NCBI GenBank assembly: GCA_914767715.1
Contig: OU612069.1
Location: 11,963,387-12,027,386, forward strand
From: Membranipora membranacea
Taxonomy: Eukaryota > Bryozoa > Gymnolaemata > Cheilostomatida > Membraniporidae
Length of the DNA: 64,000 bases
Direction of reading: 5' to 3'
Part shown: positions 48,701 to 61,905 of the stretch, in pieces
Layout: every line of letters begins with the position of its first letter
How positions within the stretch are numbered: the stretch's first letter is position 1
Made by a program: the position numbers and the translations under genes
Notes under the pieces: model-generated
What the model was told of the DNA's origin: nothing
Databases searched by the model: none
Seen by the model: the letters and a program-made list of their open reading frames with translations, nothing else

Positions 48701-51700
48701 TTACCTGTATTATATCTTTCAGGCATAACGTGCTGAGTATATCTGATGGTATCGACCAGCCCGGTAAGATAAAGTGGGATCTCTGTCTGTGCCTTCTCCT
48801 GGCCTGGATCATAGTGTTTGCCTGCATCTCAAAGGGAGTCAAAACTTCTGGCAAGGTAAGAAATTAAATGAACTGCAATATGCTAAGATACTTTCCCTGG
48901 CATTTTCAGGAATTTAGGTTTCAAAACTCAGTGCAGCAAATTTTTCCCTATCATCATTTGTCTAACACACAGTCTCTGAATCATTGCTTGCTGTTTTGTT
49001 AACACGAGGATGAAGCCAGGTTGTGTGGGTCAAATAAAATTAATATTTTAAGGAATTGTCTATAGCTGTATTGTGAGTGGGCAACTCCTGAATTGAACCC
49101 TTCTGTGTTGAGATTCTTCTCACAGGGTTTAATAAGCGGTTTTGACATTTTGTTCTTATAATCCCAACGCTGTTACCATTGATCGTAAAGATCAAATATC
49201 GGTAGTTGATCATCAATGCTGATAAGCTAGTCAGCTGCCTACATCAAATGGTGAAAAGTGAATCTGTTAGCAGCAATCCCATAATGCAACACTTGATAAT
49301 CCATTCATCAACATCCTGATCATCATGGCAACCCCTGCCTGAAATTGCATCATGGGAACATTTTTTATCAACGTGTAGGAGATCTCTAATGTTGCAGTCC
49401 CAACTTCTATTATTATATCATTCTCCAGGTGATGTACGTGACAGCCACTCTACCTTATCTCTTTCTCATTATTCTACTGATCAGAAACTGTATTCTACCT
49501 GGAGCTGGATCTGGTATCAAATACTACCTCACTCCTAATGTAACCAAACTCGGAGAAATGGAGGTATGAGTCGTGTTCCGGTTCGTGAATTGAACCATTA
49601 TCTCTAATTGTGTTACAGCTGTAATTGTATATTTAAAAGTCATGAGCTGCTTGAGCAAATTCACAGTTCAAATTTACCCAATTCAAGAATTGAGGAAGAT
49701 CCGTGTAAACGATTGAAGTATAAACTATAAAATAGTAATACCGCTGCTATTTAACTGGTTTACAATGCCAATATAATTGTTCAAAGTTGTGAATTTGGTT
49801 GTTATACTGACAGAGAAGGGCACAGCCCAAATCTGCCTAAATCAAGGATGAAGAGAGTTTCCAAGATCTACATAACCATCATAGAATCTATATACTTCTG
49901 CTGTTCAAAATTAAAATTGAACTTGCCCCTGCGTGCTAAAAAAACATCGTAGGTAGCTGTTGTCACCACAAGCTATCCATCTTCTCAGCTAGCTGGGAGA
50001 TTGGCAATGATTTTGAGTGTTCTGACACAGAATAATTTTAGATGATTCATGCCTTGATGGCGTCAGGCAGTTCAAGTTCAATGGTGATCAATGATTCAAA
50101 TATTCTAACACTTTACTGCTAAAACTTGACTGTCATGAATTTAATTGCATATTACTCTTATTATTTTTTCTAGACATGGGTAGATGCAGGAACTCAGATC
50201 TTCTTCTCGTATTCTATCGGTATCGGAGCTTCTACAGCTCTCGGTAGCTTCAATAAATTCCATCATAACTCATACAGAGATACTATCATATTTGCTCTCG
50301 TGAACAGGTAGGTTCTCAAACTTATAGTTGCTACTGTTGCTGTTACTACTATGAGCTAAGATATAATTCAGAAAATTATAAAATTTAATTATTTTGCGTT
50401 GGTTTTTGGGTCAGAATCAAATTTCTCACTAGGGAACCACCAATTCTGCCTGTATTGATGTCACAACAAAAGAAAGCTTGTACATATACTGAGAATCCTA
50501 GAGGTCTTCCCTACCCTTCCCCCCACTAAAAGCACATCGGTTTAGTCCCCAATATGTTTGTTTTTGTAAGCCAAGCTCACACATCTATCTTATGACTCAG
50601 TGTATATATACAATATGGGACTGCTCAATGCAGTCAAAGTTCCTTATTTGTTATCATTATTATCTGATTTTAGTGGTACAAGTTTCCTGGCTGGATTTGT
50701 GATATTTGCTATTCTGGGTCACATGTCATATGAACAGCAGATTCCTATCGCCGACGTAGCTGAGTCAGGTTTGTCATCTCAATCTGATTAAAGTCTACTA
50801 GCTTGTCTGGTGACGTGCAGAGCCATTTAAAAAAATAGTAACTAGGATCATTATGTAGCCAATATGTTCGCTCTCAACTGATTGGCTGTTTGGTGGATTA
50901 GAAAGCCAATGACAGGTCACTGAAAGAACATTGAAGGATAGTGAAAGCATACATGACGTGTAGGCGGAATACTGCTCTGCGTTCCGCTGTGCCGGCGCAA
51001 TTCAAACCTCGTTTGTCATATTTCTAAGCCAAAACTTGAGCTTTCTTATTATGAACTGCGTCACTTTACCTGATTTTACATACTAGCAGTAATGGTTAAA
51101 AGCAATTACATAGGTATATGCACTGCTGAGGTAGGAAAACATAGTTTCCCTTGCAAAAAGAAGCTTTAAAAGTTTTCTGGGTAAAGGAAGTTGAAAAAAG
51201 GGAGGAAAAAGGGAGATAGGGAGGGGGTGGAAAAAACTGGGAGCCTCCCTACCAAAAAGGGAGACTTGTCAGGTATGAGTGAAAGTTAAACTGAATTACT
51301 ATCACGTTCACTATAATATCAATAGGTATTTTCAGGATATTACCATCTGACCTAGCAATGGCCCTTTCCCTCTCCGCAGCCAATCACAGCCAACACATTG
51401 GCTAACTTGCAAGAAGACTAGCAATTGTTGCAACAACTTAGTAATTTCCTATCAGCTCACATATTAGCGAACAAATATGTTAGATTTCATTGAGAATTCA
51501 GGTTTTGCTCAACCAATATTGCTGAGGTTTGACTTTTAAGAGAGCATGATGCAGTTTAAGAAAAAAGTTTGTCATGAGTCATGAGTCATGAGTCAGTTTT
51601 CTGTTTCAGGACCAGGACTAGCTTTTATTGCATACCCCAAAGCTCTGTCTACACTTCCACTTCCACCTTTATGGAGTATCCTCTTCTTCGTCACTCTAAT

Positions 51701-54700
51701 CTTACTGGGTCTGGACAGTCAGGTAGGAACTGAACTTTTAGTTGTCCTACCCTGGCATAAGAGGGGATAATTCAAATATTTGAGATTATTATTGTGTTTA
51801 CGGTTTTTTTTGCCTCTACTGCTAAGCATTGATTTCATGAGCATATAAGTTAAGTTGAATGTCATTGGCGGCCATCCATAAGAAAAATATGCAGCAAAAC
51901 ATGTGGGCATCATTCAAAGCTGCAAATGAGATCCTACGTTATAGATCTGTCAAAATGTTTAGTTTTCTTATATATTTTAAAACATTTAAAAATCTGCCAC
52001 ACATTAAAAAAATCAAGTATTGAATCTCCTGAAAGAACAACTATGACACAATTATATGGCCCTCCAACCAGGGAGAATTCTCCCTGCTCGAACACATTAG
52101 TAGCTGTGATGGGCTGATGGTTCTTTATCTTGAGCTTGTATAAGCATATACTTGTAATCATCAATGATTTCTTTACAGTTTGTGGCCCAGGAAGGATTAG
52201 TGGCAGCCATCGTTGACATGTTCCCAGTTTTTCTGAGAAAAGGACACAGAAGGGTTATATTTACTGGTATTATGTGTGTAATCTGCTTCTTAGTGGGGCT
52301 GTCGATGGTTACGGAGGTGAGCTGTAGTAGATTCATTATAAGTAGTAGGGCTACCGTAGTAGTAGGCCTACCCTAGTAGAAGGCCTACCCTAGTAGTAGG
52401 GCTACCGTAGTAGTAGGCCTACCCTAGTAATAGGCCTACACTAGTAGTAGGCCTACCCAAGAGGAGTGAAGTATTCGCAGGAGAAAAAGTTTACCATTTT
52501 ATATGTCGCATGATTGAAATAGCTAACTGGAAGGCTAGCTGGCATTTGCTTCCCCTCTTCATTTTATATTGACTCCCAATATGCCGAGGCAAATTTAAGT
52601 GCTGGCGTAACTAAACTCTAACAATCACTCCTCTACGGTATTAAGACATCTTTAATTTTCATTTTGCCCATCTTGTCAGATTGTGTTTCCCAGGTCAAAT
52701 GATGAGGGGGGAAGCCACAATCCCAACACATGCCATACTACAGCCTAATTTAACATGACTATAGGCAGATGGCTGTGAGCGACACATTCAAAATGAGCCA
52801 GATTCATTCAGGGCATTCTAAGACATGAGAATAGAACTTATGAGTTTGACTGAGAAGTATTGATCAACCTTGATGGTAAACTTGGTATAAAATATATATT
52901 ATAATATAATATATTTATAATATATACCTATGTAGTTTCAACAAGGTCAATTCTTTGTTTTGTAGGGAGGAATGTATGTGTTCCAGATATTTGACTTCTA
53001 CTCAGGCAGTAGGATTATACTGCTGGTCGCATTGTTTGAGTGTATCGCCGTCGCCTATGTTTATGGTAAGTCGAATATGTTTACTTACTGCAAAATCTAC
53101 ACATTATTCTATCAGGGTGTTTGGGTACTGCCTTCGCAAAAACACAAGAGAACTTGCGAAGGGAGAACTAATCATTAACCCAATAACAGCAATTGCTTGA
53201 ATCAAATGCTAAATCCTCTTAACAGAAATTTTTTTTATTTCCTTAGCTTATAAAAACATGGGCTTTTTGAAGAATCTCTTACGTATATCCCTTCCCTATA
53301 ATTATTAAAAAAATTTCATCCCAAGGTTGGTTTATATTTTTCACCCATTCTTTATTCCTGTCATAATTTTTATCTTTCCAGGTATAAACCGTTACATGGA
53401 CTCCATAGAGATAATGTACGGCTTCAGGATTTTTGTTGTATGGAAGTGGATGTTCCTTGTTGTGGCTCCGATCACTGTCACTGTCGTCTTTGTCATGAAC
53501 TGTATCAGCTACAGGTAATATACTATAATCATAGAGACAGTATTCCCATAATGCATTGCTACAGAATTTCGTGTACAACCGGTAATTCCGTTACAGTGCA
53601 GTCAGCATGTACATCTCCCTTGACCTACTTCATTTGTTTGGTATGGGTGTCTGTGCTCTGTAATACAAACAATATTGGGGTTCAGAGCAGTTGTTACTTG
53701 AATTGAATACCTTAGATTTTAACATTTTTTTAAAGGAACTTGTTTTCCATGATCAGCAAAGCCCTACCCTGTCTAAAACTGAAGTTTGCACTATGGTGGA
53801 TAAAAAGTTCTTTTTTTTAGAGGACAGTTCTGGTCAATAGATCCACATGACAATATTTTTAGTTTTCTCAAAGGGTACAACCTCTTTTCGCAGCTAGAAC
53901 AGAATGTTTTGCCACGTATAATATTGATGCAGTAATAGTATAATATTGATGCAGTAATACTTCTTTCCCAAGTATTACTTTCTTTCAGCTAGATAGCACA
54001 TATTCCACATGACTTGATGCCCTGTAATTTCAACTCACATGTTAAACCTTTTACAGTACACTGGATTACAAGTTCAATGCTCGGTTCACCTACCAGTACC
54101 CACCGTGGGCTATCTCTCTCGGCTGGCTGATGGCATGCAGCAGTATCATAATGGTCCCCATCATGATCATCTGGAAGGTTGGAGCTAACCTAATCCACTA
54201 TAAAAAGGTAGAGCTTGCACATTACTAAAAGTTGAAAAAAATCATAATTTGCTGTTTAGTAAGAAACAGAAGATTGGGCTGCCCCTAAAGAGGGACGCAA
54301 GATACCCTAAATCCTCATACTGAGAATGTGATACATCCTAGGCAACTAGAATGCATCCTAGAGGTGAGGCCATAGAAGACCTCCTAATCGTGGGTGTGCA
54401 GCGAGCTGCCAAAACAGGCCATTGGCAGTGACACTTTGATCTTAGCCAATAGGCTGAGAATCATAATTGCTGTTTAGTAAGAAACAGAAGATTGGGCTGC
54501 CCCTAAAGAGGGCATAAGGTGCCCTAAATCCTCATACTGAGAATGTGATACATCCTAGGAAACTAGAATGCATCCTAGAGGTGAGGCCATAGAAGACCTC
54601 CTAATCGTGGGTGTGCAGCAAGCTGCCAAAACTGAACTGGCACTTATCGGCCATTGGCAGTGACACTTGGATCTTAGCCAATAGGCCGAGAATCATAATT

Positions 54701-56172
54701 TAAATTCATCTTCCCAGCCTACTTTTCAGGGCAAAAGTTTAGGGCTAGTCCATTAACCTGGCCAAGCGGAATAGAAAATTTGGCAGAAAAGCTTGATCCT
54801 TTTTGCATCACTCGACCGCATATCTTCAATAAGGCTTATCATTACACTTATATTCTAATATTTCAGCCCTGGATTGAACTGATTAGACCGAAACTGTTAC
54901 CTCATCAGATGAGACCTGGGGACGACCCGAGAGATATAAACCCTAAGGCTACAATGGCAAACACATTCCTTCCAAGTGATATTCTTAAAGACTATAGAGG
55001 ATCTTTTGAAAACTATACCGGTAGGTCGACCTTGCGACATTACTTTTTCTCACAAGCTTTTATAACATTGTTATCAACAGGAGATACTTGACAGTCCCAC
55101 AATGCAGCATTTTCTGGAGTTCCTGTTGCAATCAGGCCAATGACATCACTCAATTTTGAACCTCGTTTCCTGTAACAAACAAGCTAAGAAGTTGACATTG
55201 AAGTTCAAAGGTCGCAAAGCGTGCATGCCTGCAGGAAAACCATCAAGATTTTATTTATTTAAATGAAAGGAGCCTATTTAAAGGGGCCACCTGTTCTTAG
55301 TTGACTTATTGTATCTACCTTGTTTCAAGTTAAAGCCGAAGGTCACCAACGCTAGAAGTATATTTGTGGTTTCCATGTGAATTAGATGCATAATTTCATG
55401 AACCAATATATTATTCATGTATCCAGATGAGTGGTCTATTACGGACACTGGGTCTGAGAAGTTTGTGGCATCGATGAAGGGTATGACTCATCCACACAGT
55501 CCCTCAGCCTCAACCTATACTAGCAGAAGAAATAATCACATATAATAATTATTTTTGTCTAACAAACAACATCTGTGTTAAAAAATTAAAAAAACTGCAT
55601 TAGCTGGTCTCTCTTTTACATCACATGTATCATATCTCATGTCATCCTATCTTTCATATATGCACTTAAAACTGTAACTGATTCCCTATCTAACTTTAAA
55701 TGTACATGACGGACCGGGAGTTGAACTCTGTCATTATTCTACTAAAATCCTGAGTCCTTAACCTCCAAAGCTCCAAAACAAGAATCTCCATAATGGTTTC
55801 AATTGATTAGTCTGAGGGTCTGGTCGATTCCTGGTGGCTAATAAGCAGTAACTTTTTGCAAAGCCAAAACAAAACCAACATTTTCGTGATCATGCAACTA
55901 AAATTAACAAACACAATTTTGCCCCCACCTAGACTCAGCCCCCTTCACTCTTGCCTCCGTACGACGGCACCACCTATTGATGAGTCGCTGACAAATGGCC
56001 ATTTCCAGTGTTCGGGTAGAAGGTCAGAATACCAGGAAAAATAGACAAGCATAATGTTTTGTAAGTTGTAGTTACCATCTCTCTGATTGTAGGTGATTCT
56101 GGATTCAGCAGTTCTCAAACAGTGACCTCAAGCTACCCAGTAAGCAGCAGTAGTGTTAATATCAAGACATGA
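39762..56172 (+). CDS. SLC6 Na+/Cl- coupled transporter, GABA/taurine/creatine type
   Basis: Seventeen exons: 39762-39837, 41441-41557, 41753-41884, 44961-45111, 46988-47140, 48723-48855, 49429-49563, 50174-50307, 50674-50768, 51610-51722, 52179-52316, 52966-53065, 53382-53514, 54057-54207, 54867-55020, 55427-55480 and 56093-56172. Phases agree; 682 residues. SLC6 proteins carry small solutes across the plasma membrane with Na+ and Cl-. Membrane segment 1 reads [16 protein letters not shown], with Gly where monoamine carriers have Asp. VNSGTS keeps the chloride-site serine and GLDSQF the second sodium site. The loop after segment 3 has a Cys pair (GRCD, KHC) and four sequons (NMT, NMS, NST, NET). 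The nearest family is GABA/taurine/betaine/creatine, but the substrate cannot be fixed. Reading through the exon 16 donor would give another C-terminus ending at 55545. Confidence 0.92.
42724..42964. mobile_element. MITE with ~90-bp inverted repeats
   Basis: GTTCTCAGT.TAATTTAGAAAACTG on the left and its complement on the right. The inner pairing includes CCCAGTTTCAACTGATTTTC. It lies in SLC6 intron 3. The rest of that 3-kb intron shows no exon. Confidence 0.8.
43343..43587. mobile_element. hAT-like non-autonomous element (copy 2)
   Basis: Starts CAGGGCTGTAGTTCTAGGGG and, read inward from the right, CAGGGTCGTAGTACAGTAG. It is colinear with 634-890. No exact 8-bp duplication was found. Confidence 0.65.
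44743..44920. mobile_element. AT-rich inverted-repeat element
   Basis: Arms TTATTTAATACAATTTA.TAGCAAAT and the complementary ATTTGCTAGTAAATTGTATAAAATAA. It ends about 40 bases before SLC6 exon 4. Confidence 0.65.
45559..45852. mobile_element. Foldback MITE, ACTGCTGCCAC ends (copy 2)
   Basis: TTAAACCACTGCTGCCACAC on the left and GTGGCAGCAGTAGTTTAAG on the right. A shorter middle than the copy at 32033. It lies in SLC6 intron 4. Confidence 0.8.
47163..47364. mobile_element. Long-TIR MITE (copy 5) beside SLC6 exon 5 donor
   Basis: It begins about 22 bases after the donor of exon 5 (47141). The right end is ACGATGTCAGTGTG. Internal arms match the other copies (CGCATGTATATCTCTGAT). No exact flanking duplication was found. 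Confidence 0.7.
52341..52458. repeat. Minisatellite in SLC6 intron 11
   Basis: About six copies of a unit of about 18 bp, AGTAGTAGGCCTACCCT, with CCGT variants. It starts about 25 bases after the exon 11 donor. Confidence 0.85.
54241..54700. repeat. Tandem pair of the ~210-bp dispersed repeat
   Basis: Two direct copies (54241-54459 and 54460-54700), highly similar, each with GAAACAGAAGATTGGGCTGC and CATAGAAGACCTCCTAATCG. A third copy is inverted at 1366-1565. They fill most of SLC6 intron 14. Confidence 0.85.
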
Positions 56173-58499
56173 CAAGGAGACAATTTTTGTTGATACTCAA
56201 CATCTTTGTTTTATAAGAATCAAGCTTGAAAAAAAGTTGAATTGAATTTCAGATATATTGCATAATGTGATCTTTTCTCTATGAATGAGGGCAGGTTCCT
56301 AATTCTTGTTTTAATACTTGCTATGTTTTCTTTATCTTTATTACTATAAAGTCTGGTCTATTAGCCAACAACAGTGGCCATTGGTACTAGATTGTTTTGG
56401 TTGGGAATCCCTTAGCATTGCTTGGAATACCGTTCGCTATTGGATTAAGTTTGCTGTTATGTTGACTCTGATTGGCTCTTATCACACAAAAATGAACCAT
56501 TTAGAAACAACTCAAATAAGTTTAGCGGACGAAGTTGAAAGCTTATCCACTTATTAATTGTAGTTGTAGTTGTGATGTATAAATCACTCTCTTAGGAAAT
56601 CTTTCTTTTCAGACCTGACCAGTTGAATTTTTGAGAATTTCTAACGAACATATTTTCTAACGATAATATTACACATTCTTTCCTGGGGCTGACCCATGGA
56701 ATGGACTAAATTTAATACATAACATGGCAAACCAATATCATCTTATCGAATATGTTTCTTCCTTTTTTCTACTCTCATACAATTATGACTCAACAGTTTG
56801 TAAAGATTTTCTCATATATATAGACATTTTTATGCTCATTCCCTAGAAATACACACAGCTTCTATTTTCTAAATAAGTATTATCCAAACTGAAAACTGAA
56901 CAAACTCTATTAAAATCTCCCTTTTTTTACAAAAGCAGTGATTGTGCATAACTCATTTAGGCAAATTTCATACCAATGAGCATCCAGTATTAACCAAGTA
57001 ATGTAATGTCGCTACTACATACAAAGCTACTTGTTGAAGTAATCTGATGTTCATTATGTTCCCATGCATTGTTTTCAGGAGTTGTCGAATGATGGGAACA
57101 TGTTGGTTCGATTTTGGCAAGCATCGGTCTCGATTTGTCCTGGCATGGTAGTTTCAGCATGATCAATAAGATCATTTGCATGATCGGAACCGCAAGCATT
57201 TTCATTCGAATTGAGAACAGACAACTTCAACTGAAACACCACCCTCCCTGTTTCTTACAGGACCGACGCTGACATCTATTTTAAAACCTCCTTTTTGAGT
57301 TTTGAAAGCAACTGCTTCTTTTTCCCCTTCGCTATCTTATCTCCTTGTACACTGAATGATTAATGTGTGAGTTCTCTTACCAGCACACCTGTTGAATTAG
57401 ACTAGGGCATATTTAATTGCCACCAAAACAGTCTGAACAACGGGGAGAAATCCATACATATCAATCAGAATGAAAATACAGATTGATGTACAAGTGATTC
57501 GTTTTCTGCCTAGAGAAAAGTTAAATTCAAGCTTGTGCAATCGAAATAAAACATGGCAAGTTATTCAGCCTGACTGATGCTGGTCTAAGTGCTCAGATGT
57601 TTTTAAAAAATGAGTGTTAGAAACTCGCATTGCAGTGAGTATAAATGTCAGTTAGCCATAAATTTTACTCTTCCAAGCCTGCTAAAAATAACGAATCTTT
57701 CCTTCTGCTAATAATTCGGTTTCAAATAGCCAATAGTTTTCATATGTTTATACCTCAACCTCAAGCTCACCCTCCCTACCTCAACCAACAACCAACCAAC
57801 AACAACCTCGACCAACAACTAACAAACTCCCTGCCTCAACCAACTGAACATAATTTTCTAGATATAAAATGGAGTTGCCCCCTGACTTTACATGGGCGGA
57901 CAATCCACAAAATTATTGAGATATTTTCTTGTGAAAGCAGGGAGTTTGGTCCCAAACTCCCTGATGAAAGAGACGTTTTCTGGGTATTTCAAGGAGAGAG
58001 CTAGATTCAAGAAAAACAAAGATGCAGTAGGTCCACATCTATTATTATAGATAAAGGTCAAGAGATAAAAAAACTGCAACAAACAATTTGCAACTAGCAT
58101 CAGCCAGTTAAGTCAAATAAATCAACAGCAAGCTCTTTGCAGTCTGGAGACCTGTGTTGTTCACAAAAGTTATAGAAAGTCTTTTATAGAATCTTTGACC
58201 ACTTGATGCACTTGAAATGGTGCACTTTGGGGTGTACACTAACAACTAGTTAATGGCAAATGCTCAATTCATATAAATATACAACTCACCGAATTACACT
58301 ATTCTACCTCTGAATCGACAACCATCAAAGTAATTTAATCCTGATCGACCTGTCCTGTTACGGTGATATCGAACCTAAAGATAGACAAAAACATGGGTGA
58401 GAGACAACGTCATGATAGAAAAACATATACAAATATAAACAGAACAAGATATGAACTCACAACCACAATCACACAATCATCTTGGTTACTGAGCTGATT

Positions 58500-58577
58500 G
58501 CATTGTTTTTCTTGTTGTTTTCTTGTTGTTTTCTTGTTGTTCTTGTTGTTTTTCTTGTTGTTTTCTTGTTGTTTTTC
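58500..58577. repeat. CTTGTTGTTTT microsatellite
   Basis: About seven imperfect copies of TTCTTGTTGTT. Confidence 0.85.
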
Positions 58578-59330
58578 TGTAAGCTATAATACTATCTAAT
58601 ACTGAATATGTGGCTAGATATCTGTGTGTTGCTGCCACATATTTCAGCTCCTAGTAATGTTTTTGATGTGCTCAGTTCTCTTGGTGGATCAAGAGTCCCC
58701 GAGATGAGCTCTTTACAATTGCTATTAATACTTCACTCACTCTCCCTAATCATCCATGTTCGTTCATGTATGAACTAGGGCTCCTCATTCATATCCTGTT
58801 AATATATTTGTGCTACTTTGTAGTTGTCTTCTCTTGTACACGAGAAAGCAACTAGCAAATGTAATACATAAAATTCCTCATACTCACAATCTCTACTAGC
58901 ATTCACATTGACTGTAACCACATTCATCTAACTCGTTCGCAACATCTTCCCACACAAAAATGTTGAGGTCGTCCTCGACCTCTGTGTATGCTATAACAAA
59001 TTTTTTGTATGTTTTACTCATAGAGTTATTATATACTCTAGAGTAGAGTGTGGACAATGCAGTGCTCAAAATGTCCTACTTAATTATTGCGAAATTCATG
59101 ACGCGCCGCAATCTGGTTGTGCATGGCTAGTGCCTGTATCATATAAGTTATCATTGAGAATATAGGAATTGAGCATGAAAATTTATGTTTTAGAGCGCTA
59201 ATAGCCATTTTTTTGAAAATTTTTTCATGTCACACCATGTTGAACACTTGTAGGTATGTTCACTTGCAGCCATTGGAAAATTTTTCTATGTTTTCCCATG
59301 AAAATAATCCAAAACCCCAACCGCAAACAC

Positions 59331-60520
59331 ATTACCGGGCTAGCTTGTTTTTTACACGTTTCTCTCAACCATAAGTTGGATTCTGTCTCTTTTACTCATA
59401 TGTTATCCATCAAGTGAGTTAATGTTATTTGTTCAGTATAAGGTGTACACATAGCTTGTGGAAAAGCTCACTGGAGGTTAAAAGTCGGCGGCTAAGTTCC
59501 GCCATTTGCAGAAGCAATTTACATACGGTTCTGATAAGATTCAGCGTTTAGATTTGGCCATGTCATTTAAAGCTCTAAATTTCCTCCCCGGTGGTGTCCT
59601 CTAGTTTTTGAATTCACGAAACCATTCAACCATACGCAGCAGGTTTTGAAAGCATATAAATGAAGGTATTTTGTAACAAACTTTTTTTATCGCTGAGTAT
59701 CAAGTCGCTGAGTATCAAGTAAATCTTTGAATGGAAAACTCATATACATACCTATCCTGACTGACTCCAGATTTTTCAGAACAAACACTCACTAATGTGA
59801 CATTTTAAGTGGACGGATATTTCTGATTTCTCACCATACTTGAAATAAGGGACCATTTGCTTCAGAGCGGTCGTTGTGGATGTTTGATACAATTTTCTGG
59901 TATGATTATTATGACTATGGTTGTTGGTTGGTGTTTGTAAATTAGTTGAGATGGCAACTTCAGCATCATACATAATATTTTGTATATACTCCAGTAAAGG
60001 CGCTGGCAGTTGACGTATACATGTGTATTTGTTTGCATAGTTTTGAGGGAAGGGGGATTAGTGTAGTAGTGTTCAATCCTTTGAAATGACCAGAGTTAGC
60101 ATTTCGTACAGCTGTGATTCTCTGTCAGAAATGGACTGATGTTATAAAAATATAAGAGAGGCAACCAGAAAGTGATCTTATGAGCAATGAGGACTGACAG
60201 TAGCACCACATCTGATTTTAGCACCAATCTTAATTGATCTTCTTTGACATAAGAAACAAAAAAGCTTATAATAATACCCTCAATAAAGTAATGTTATCTG
60301 GAGAGCAAATCTGAATCCGGACTTTATGTACACTGTGACTGAAAATGAGGCAAGCTGCAAACTTTTACACCTCTGATCACTTGTTCACAGGCTACTCGTA
60401 TTTCATTTAATCAAAAGTAAAAAACAAACCCATTGAATGTTTAACATGCGAGTAAGAGAGGCAGGACACAGCTTATATGGCTGGCAAGTGGCAGTAGAAA
60501 AAACAAGCTAGCCCGGTAAT
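59331..60520. mobile_element. Possible element bounded by 23-bp inverted repeats
   Basis: 59331-59353 and 60498-60520 are perfect 23-bp inverted repeats (ATTACCGGGCTAGC... and its complement) 1.19 kb apart. No coding content was recognised between them and no target duplication was seen, so the nature is unclear. Confidence 0.45.
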
Positions 60521-60924
60521 TTATTTTCATCACAATAACATTTAAAGTTTAAACATGCTTTGATTGGTATTCCAGGGGAGCCGTCAGGTGCGAGGCGGAA
60601 GGGGGAGGGGTGACAAAGCCCAAGGGTCCAGCTAAATAGCAAACAGGAGAGCCCATCAATCTCCTATTAGGCTACAAGCTTCAGCTGTCAGTTAATGGTG
60701 ACATAAAGTGTACAACATGTTTTATTCATTGGTGTAAACTGTTTGAAATTGGGTTTGTTCCACTTAAATTCCTAGACAATCTCGTCAATGCACTAGCATT
60801 GTGGGATACTATTGTCTTTACCGGACAAGAATAATAATCTTAGATCAGGCTAGATTTGCGGCCAGAAAATGCGCTAAATTTTAAAATATAAATATATTTA
60901 ATTAAGTGCTTAAGTGTGGCAGCA

Positions 60925-61015
60925 CATATACATATACATATACATATATATACATATATATACATATATATTATTTATATATACTATATGTATATTTATA
61001 TATATATATATATCT
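60925..61015. repeat. CATATA / TATA simple repeat
   Basis: AT-rich run just left of where similarity to FIP1 intron 7 begins. The parent intron has a similar TATA-rich tract at 30357-30385, so it may mark the duplication boundary. Confidence 0.75.
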
Positions 61016-61570
61016 TATTGTATTTGTATGTTTAGGAGTAATACTTAAGCGGTATCCGATAATGATTGAATTCCAAAATGTATAAAAGTTCTGAAAAGGG
61101 ATCTGAAAATTAGTCCTTTGAACTCTCAAACGTATTTGATTTTCGCAGATTGTCTGTCAATGCCTAGTTTAGTTTTGATCCTTTTGCCCGCATAAATAAG
61201 TAAAGGGGGGAAAATCCCAAATTCAGGCAAACTGGATCTCACTTAACTTGGTCTTGCTGAAAATTAGCACATGGTGGGTTTCATCAGCGATCTATTGAGC
61301 AAGTACAACAGGCAGGTGCTTGCTGCAAGTTCTCTAATGTGGTTATTATTTAACGATATGTTTGTGTTCCAGAAAGGTCCATCATGTGTTTAGTTTTCAT
61401 ACAGCTTTGTATGATATTTATTCGGACATAAATATCCTGTATACATTAATATATTTCCCGTTTTAGCCCCGCTCTTCAGTCAGCTCCGAGTGTAGTACAA
61501 GCTCCGCCCCCTGTAGCCTACCCATCTGTATCCGCCCCTCCACCTATGCACTACGCCCCCCAACAAGATA

Positions 61571-61698
61571 CAGTGTAAGCTGGTTAATTCAGACTTAATA
61601 ATTCAGAACTCCTGGTTTTCCGACAAGGAAAATTGGTACCTTCAGCCAGATCTCAATGCATTCTAATATCAGAGGTTTGAATTAAGTGAACTGCACTG
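61571..61698. mobile_element. MITE, CAGTG ends (copy 3) at the lost donor of FIP1 exon 8 copy
   Basis: Starts CAGTGTAAGCTGG, ends GTGAACTGCACTG, flanked by TA at 61569-61570 and 61699-61700. The orientation is opposite to copies 1 and 2. Confidence 0.8.
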
Positions 61699-61734
61699 TA
61701 TGACCAATACTATATATAATACTAATATACTAGG

Positions 61735-61905
61735 GGAACATATCTGACCCTGAACAAGCATATGGCAATTTATGTATGGTTGCTGGAATCACTTTCCCAT
61801 CTTTGATTGGTCCAACATTTCAGTAATGCTACAGCCCTTGTTCACCTTTGTCAAATAGCTTGCCTGAGTTTTTAAAGGTTTTTACTGGGACGTCAGTCAA
61901 TGCAG
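61735..61905 (+). repeat. Dispersed repeat shared with 17090-17265
   Basis: Matches the reverse complement of the repeat next to exon 3 of the membrane-protein gene. It is an extra block in the duplicated intron 8 that the parent intron does not have. Confidence 0.65.

Larger units (their letters stand above)
56173..61059. other. Intergenic region, no gene recognised
   Basis: About 4.9 kb between SLC6 and the FIP1 copy. It contains a Pro/Gln-coding low-complexity tract (CCAACAACCAAC type) near 57770, a CTTGTTGTTTT microsatellite near 58500, a 23-bp inverted pair at 59331 and 60498, and an AT-rich CATATA repeat at 60925-61015. The open frames near 57700 and 59800 lack splice context or family resemblance. 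FIP1 exons 1 to 7 are not present. Confidence 0.5.

Noticed and set aside
52341-52458. Possible CRISPR-like array
   Set aside because: The units are contiguous with no spacers, and the context is an animal intron; it is a minisatellite.
57645-58004. 119-residue Pro/Gln/Asn open frame
   Set aside because: It comes from a low-complexity CCAACAACC tract with no splice context, family match or partner exons.
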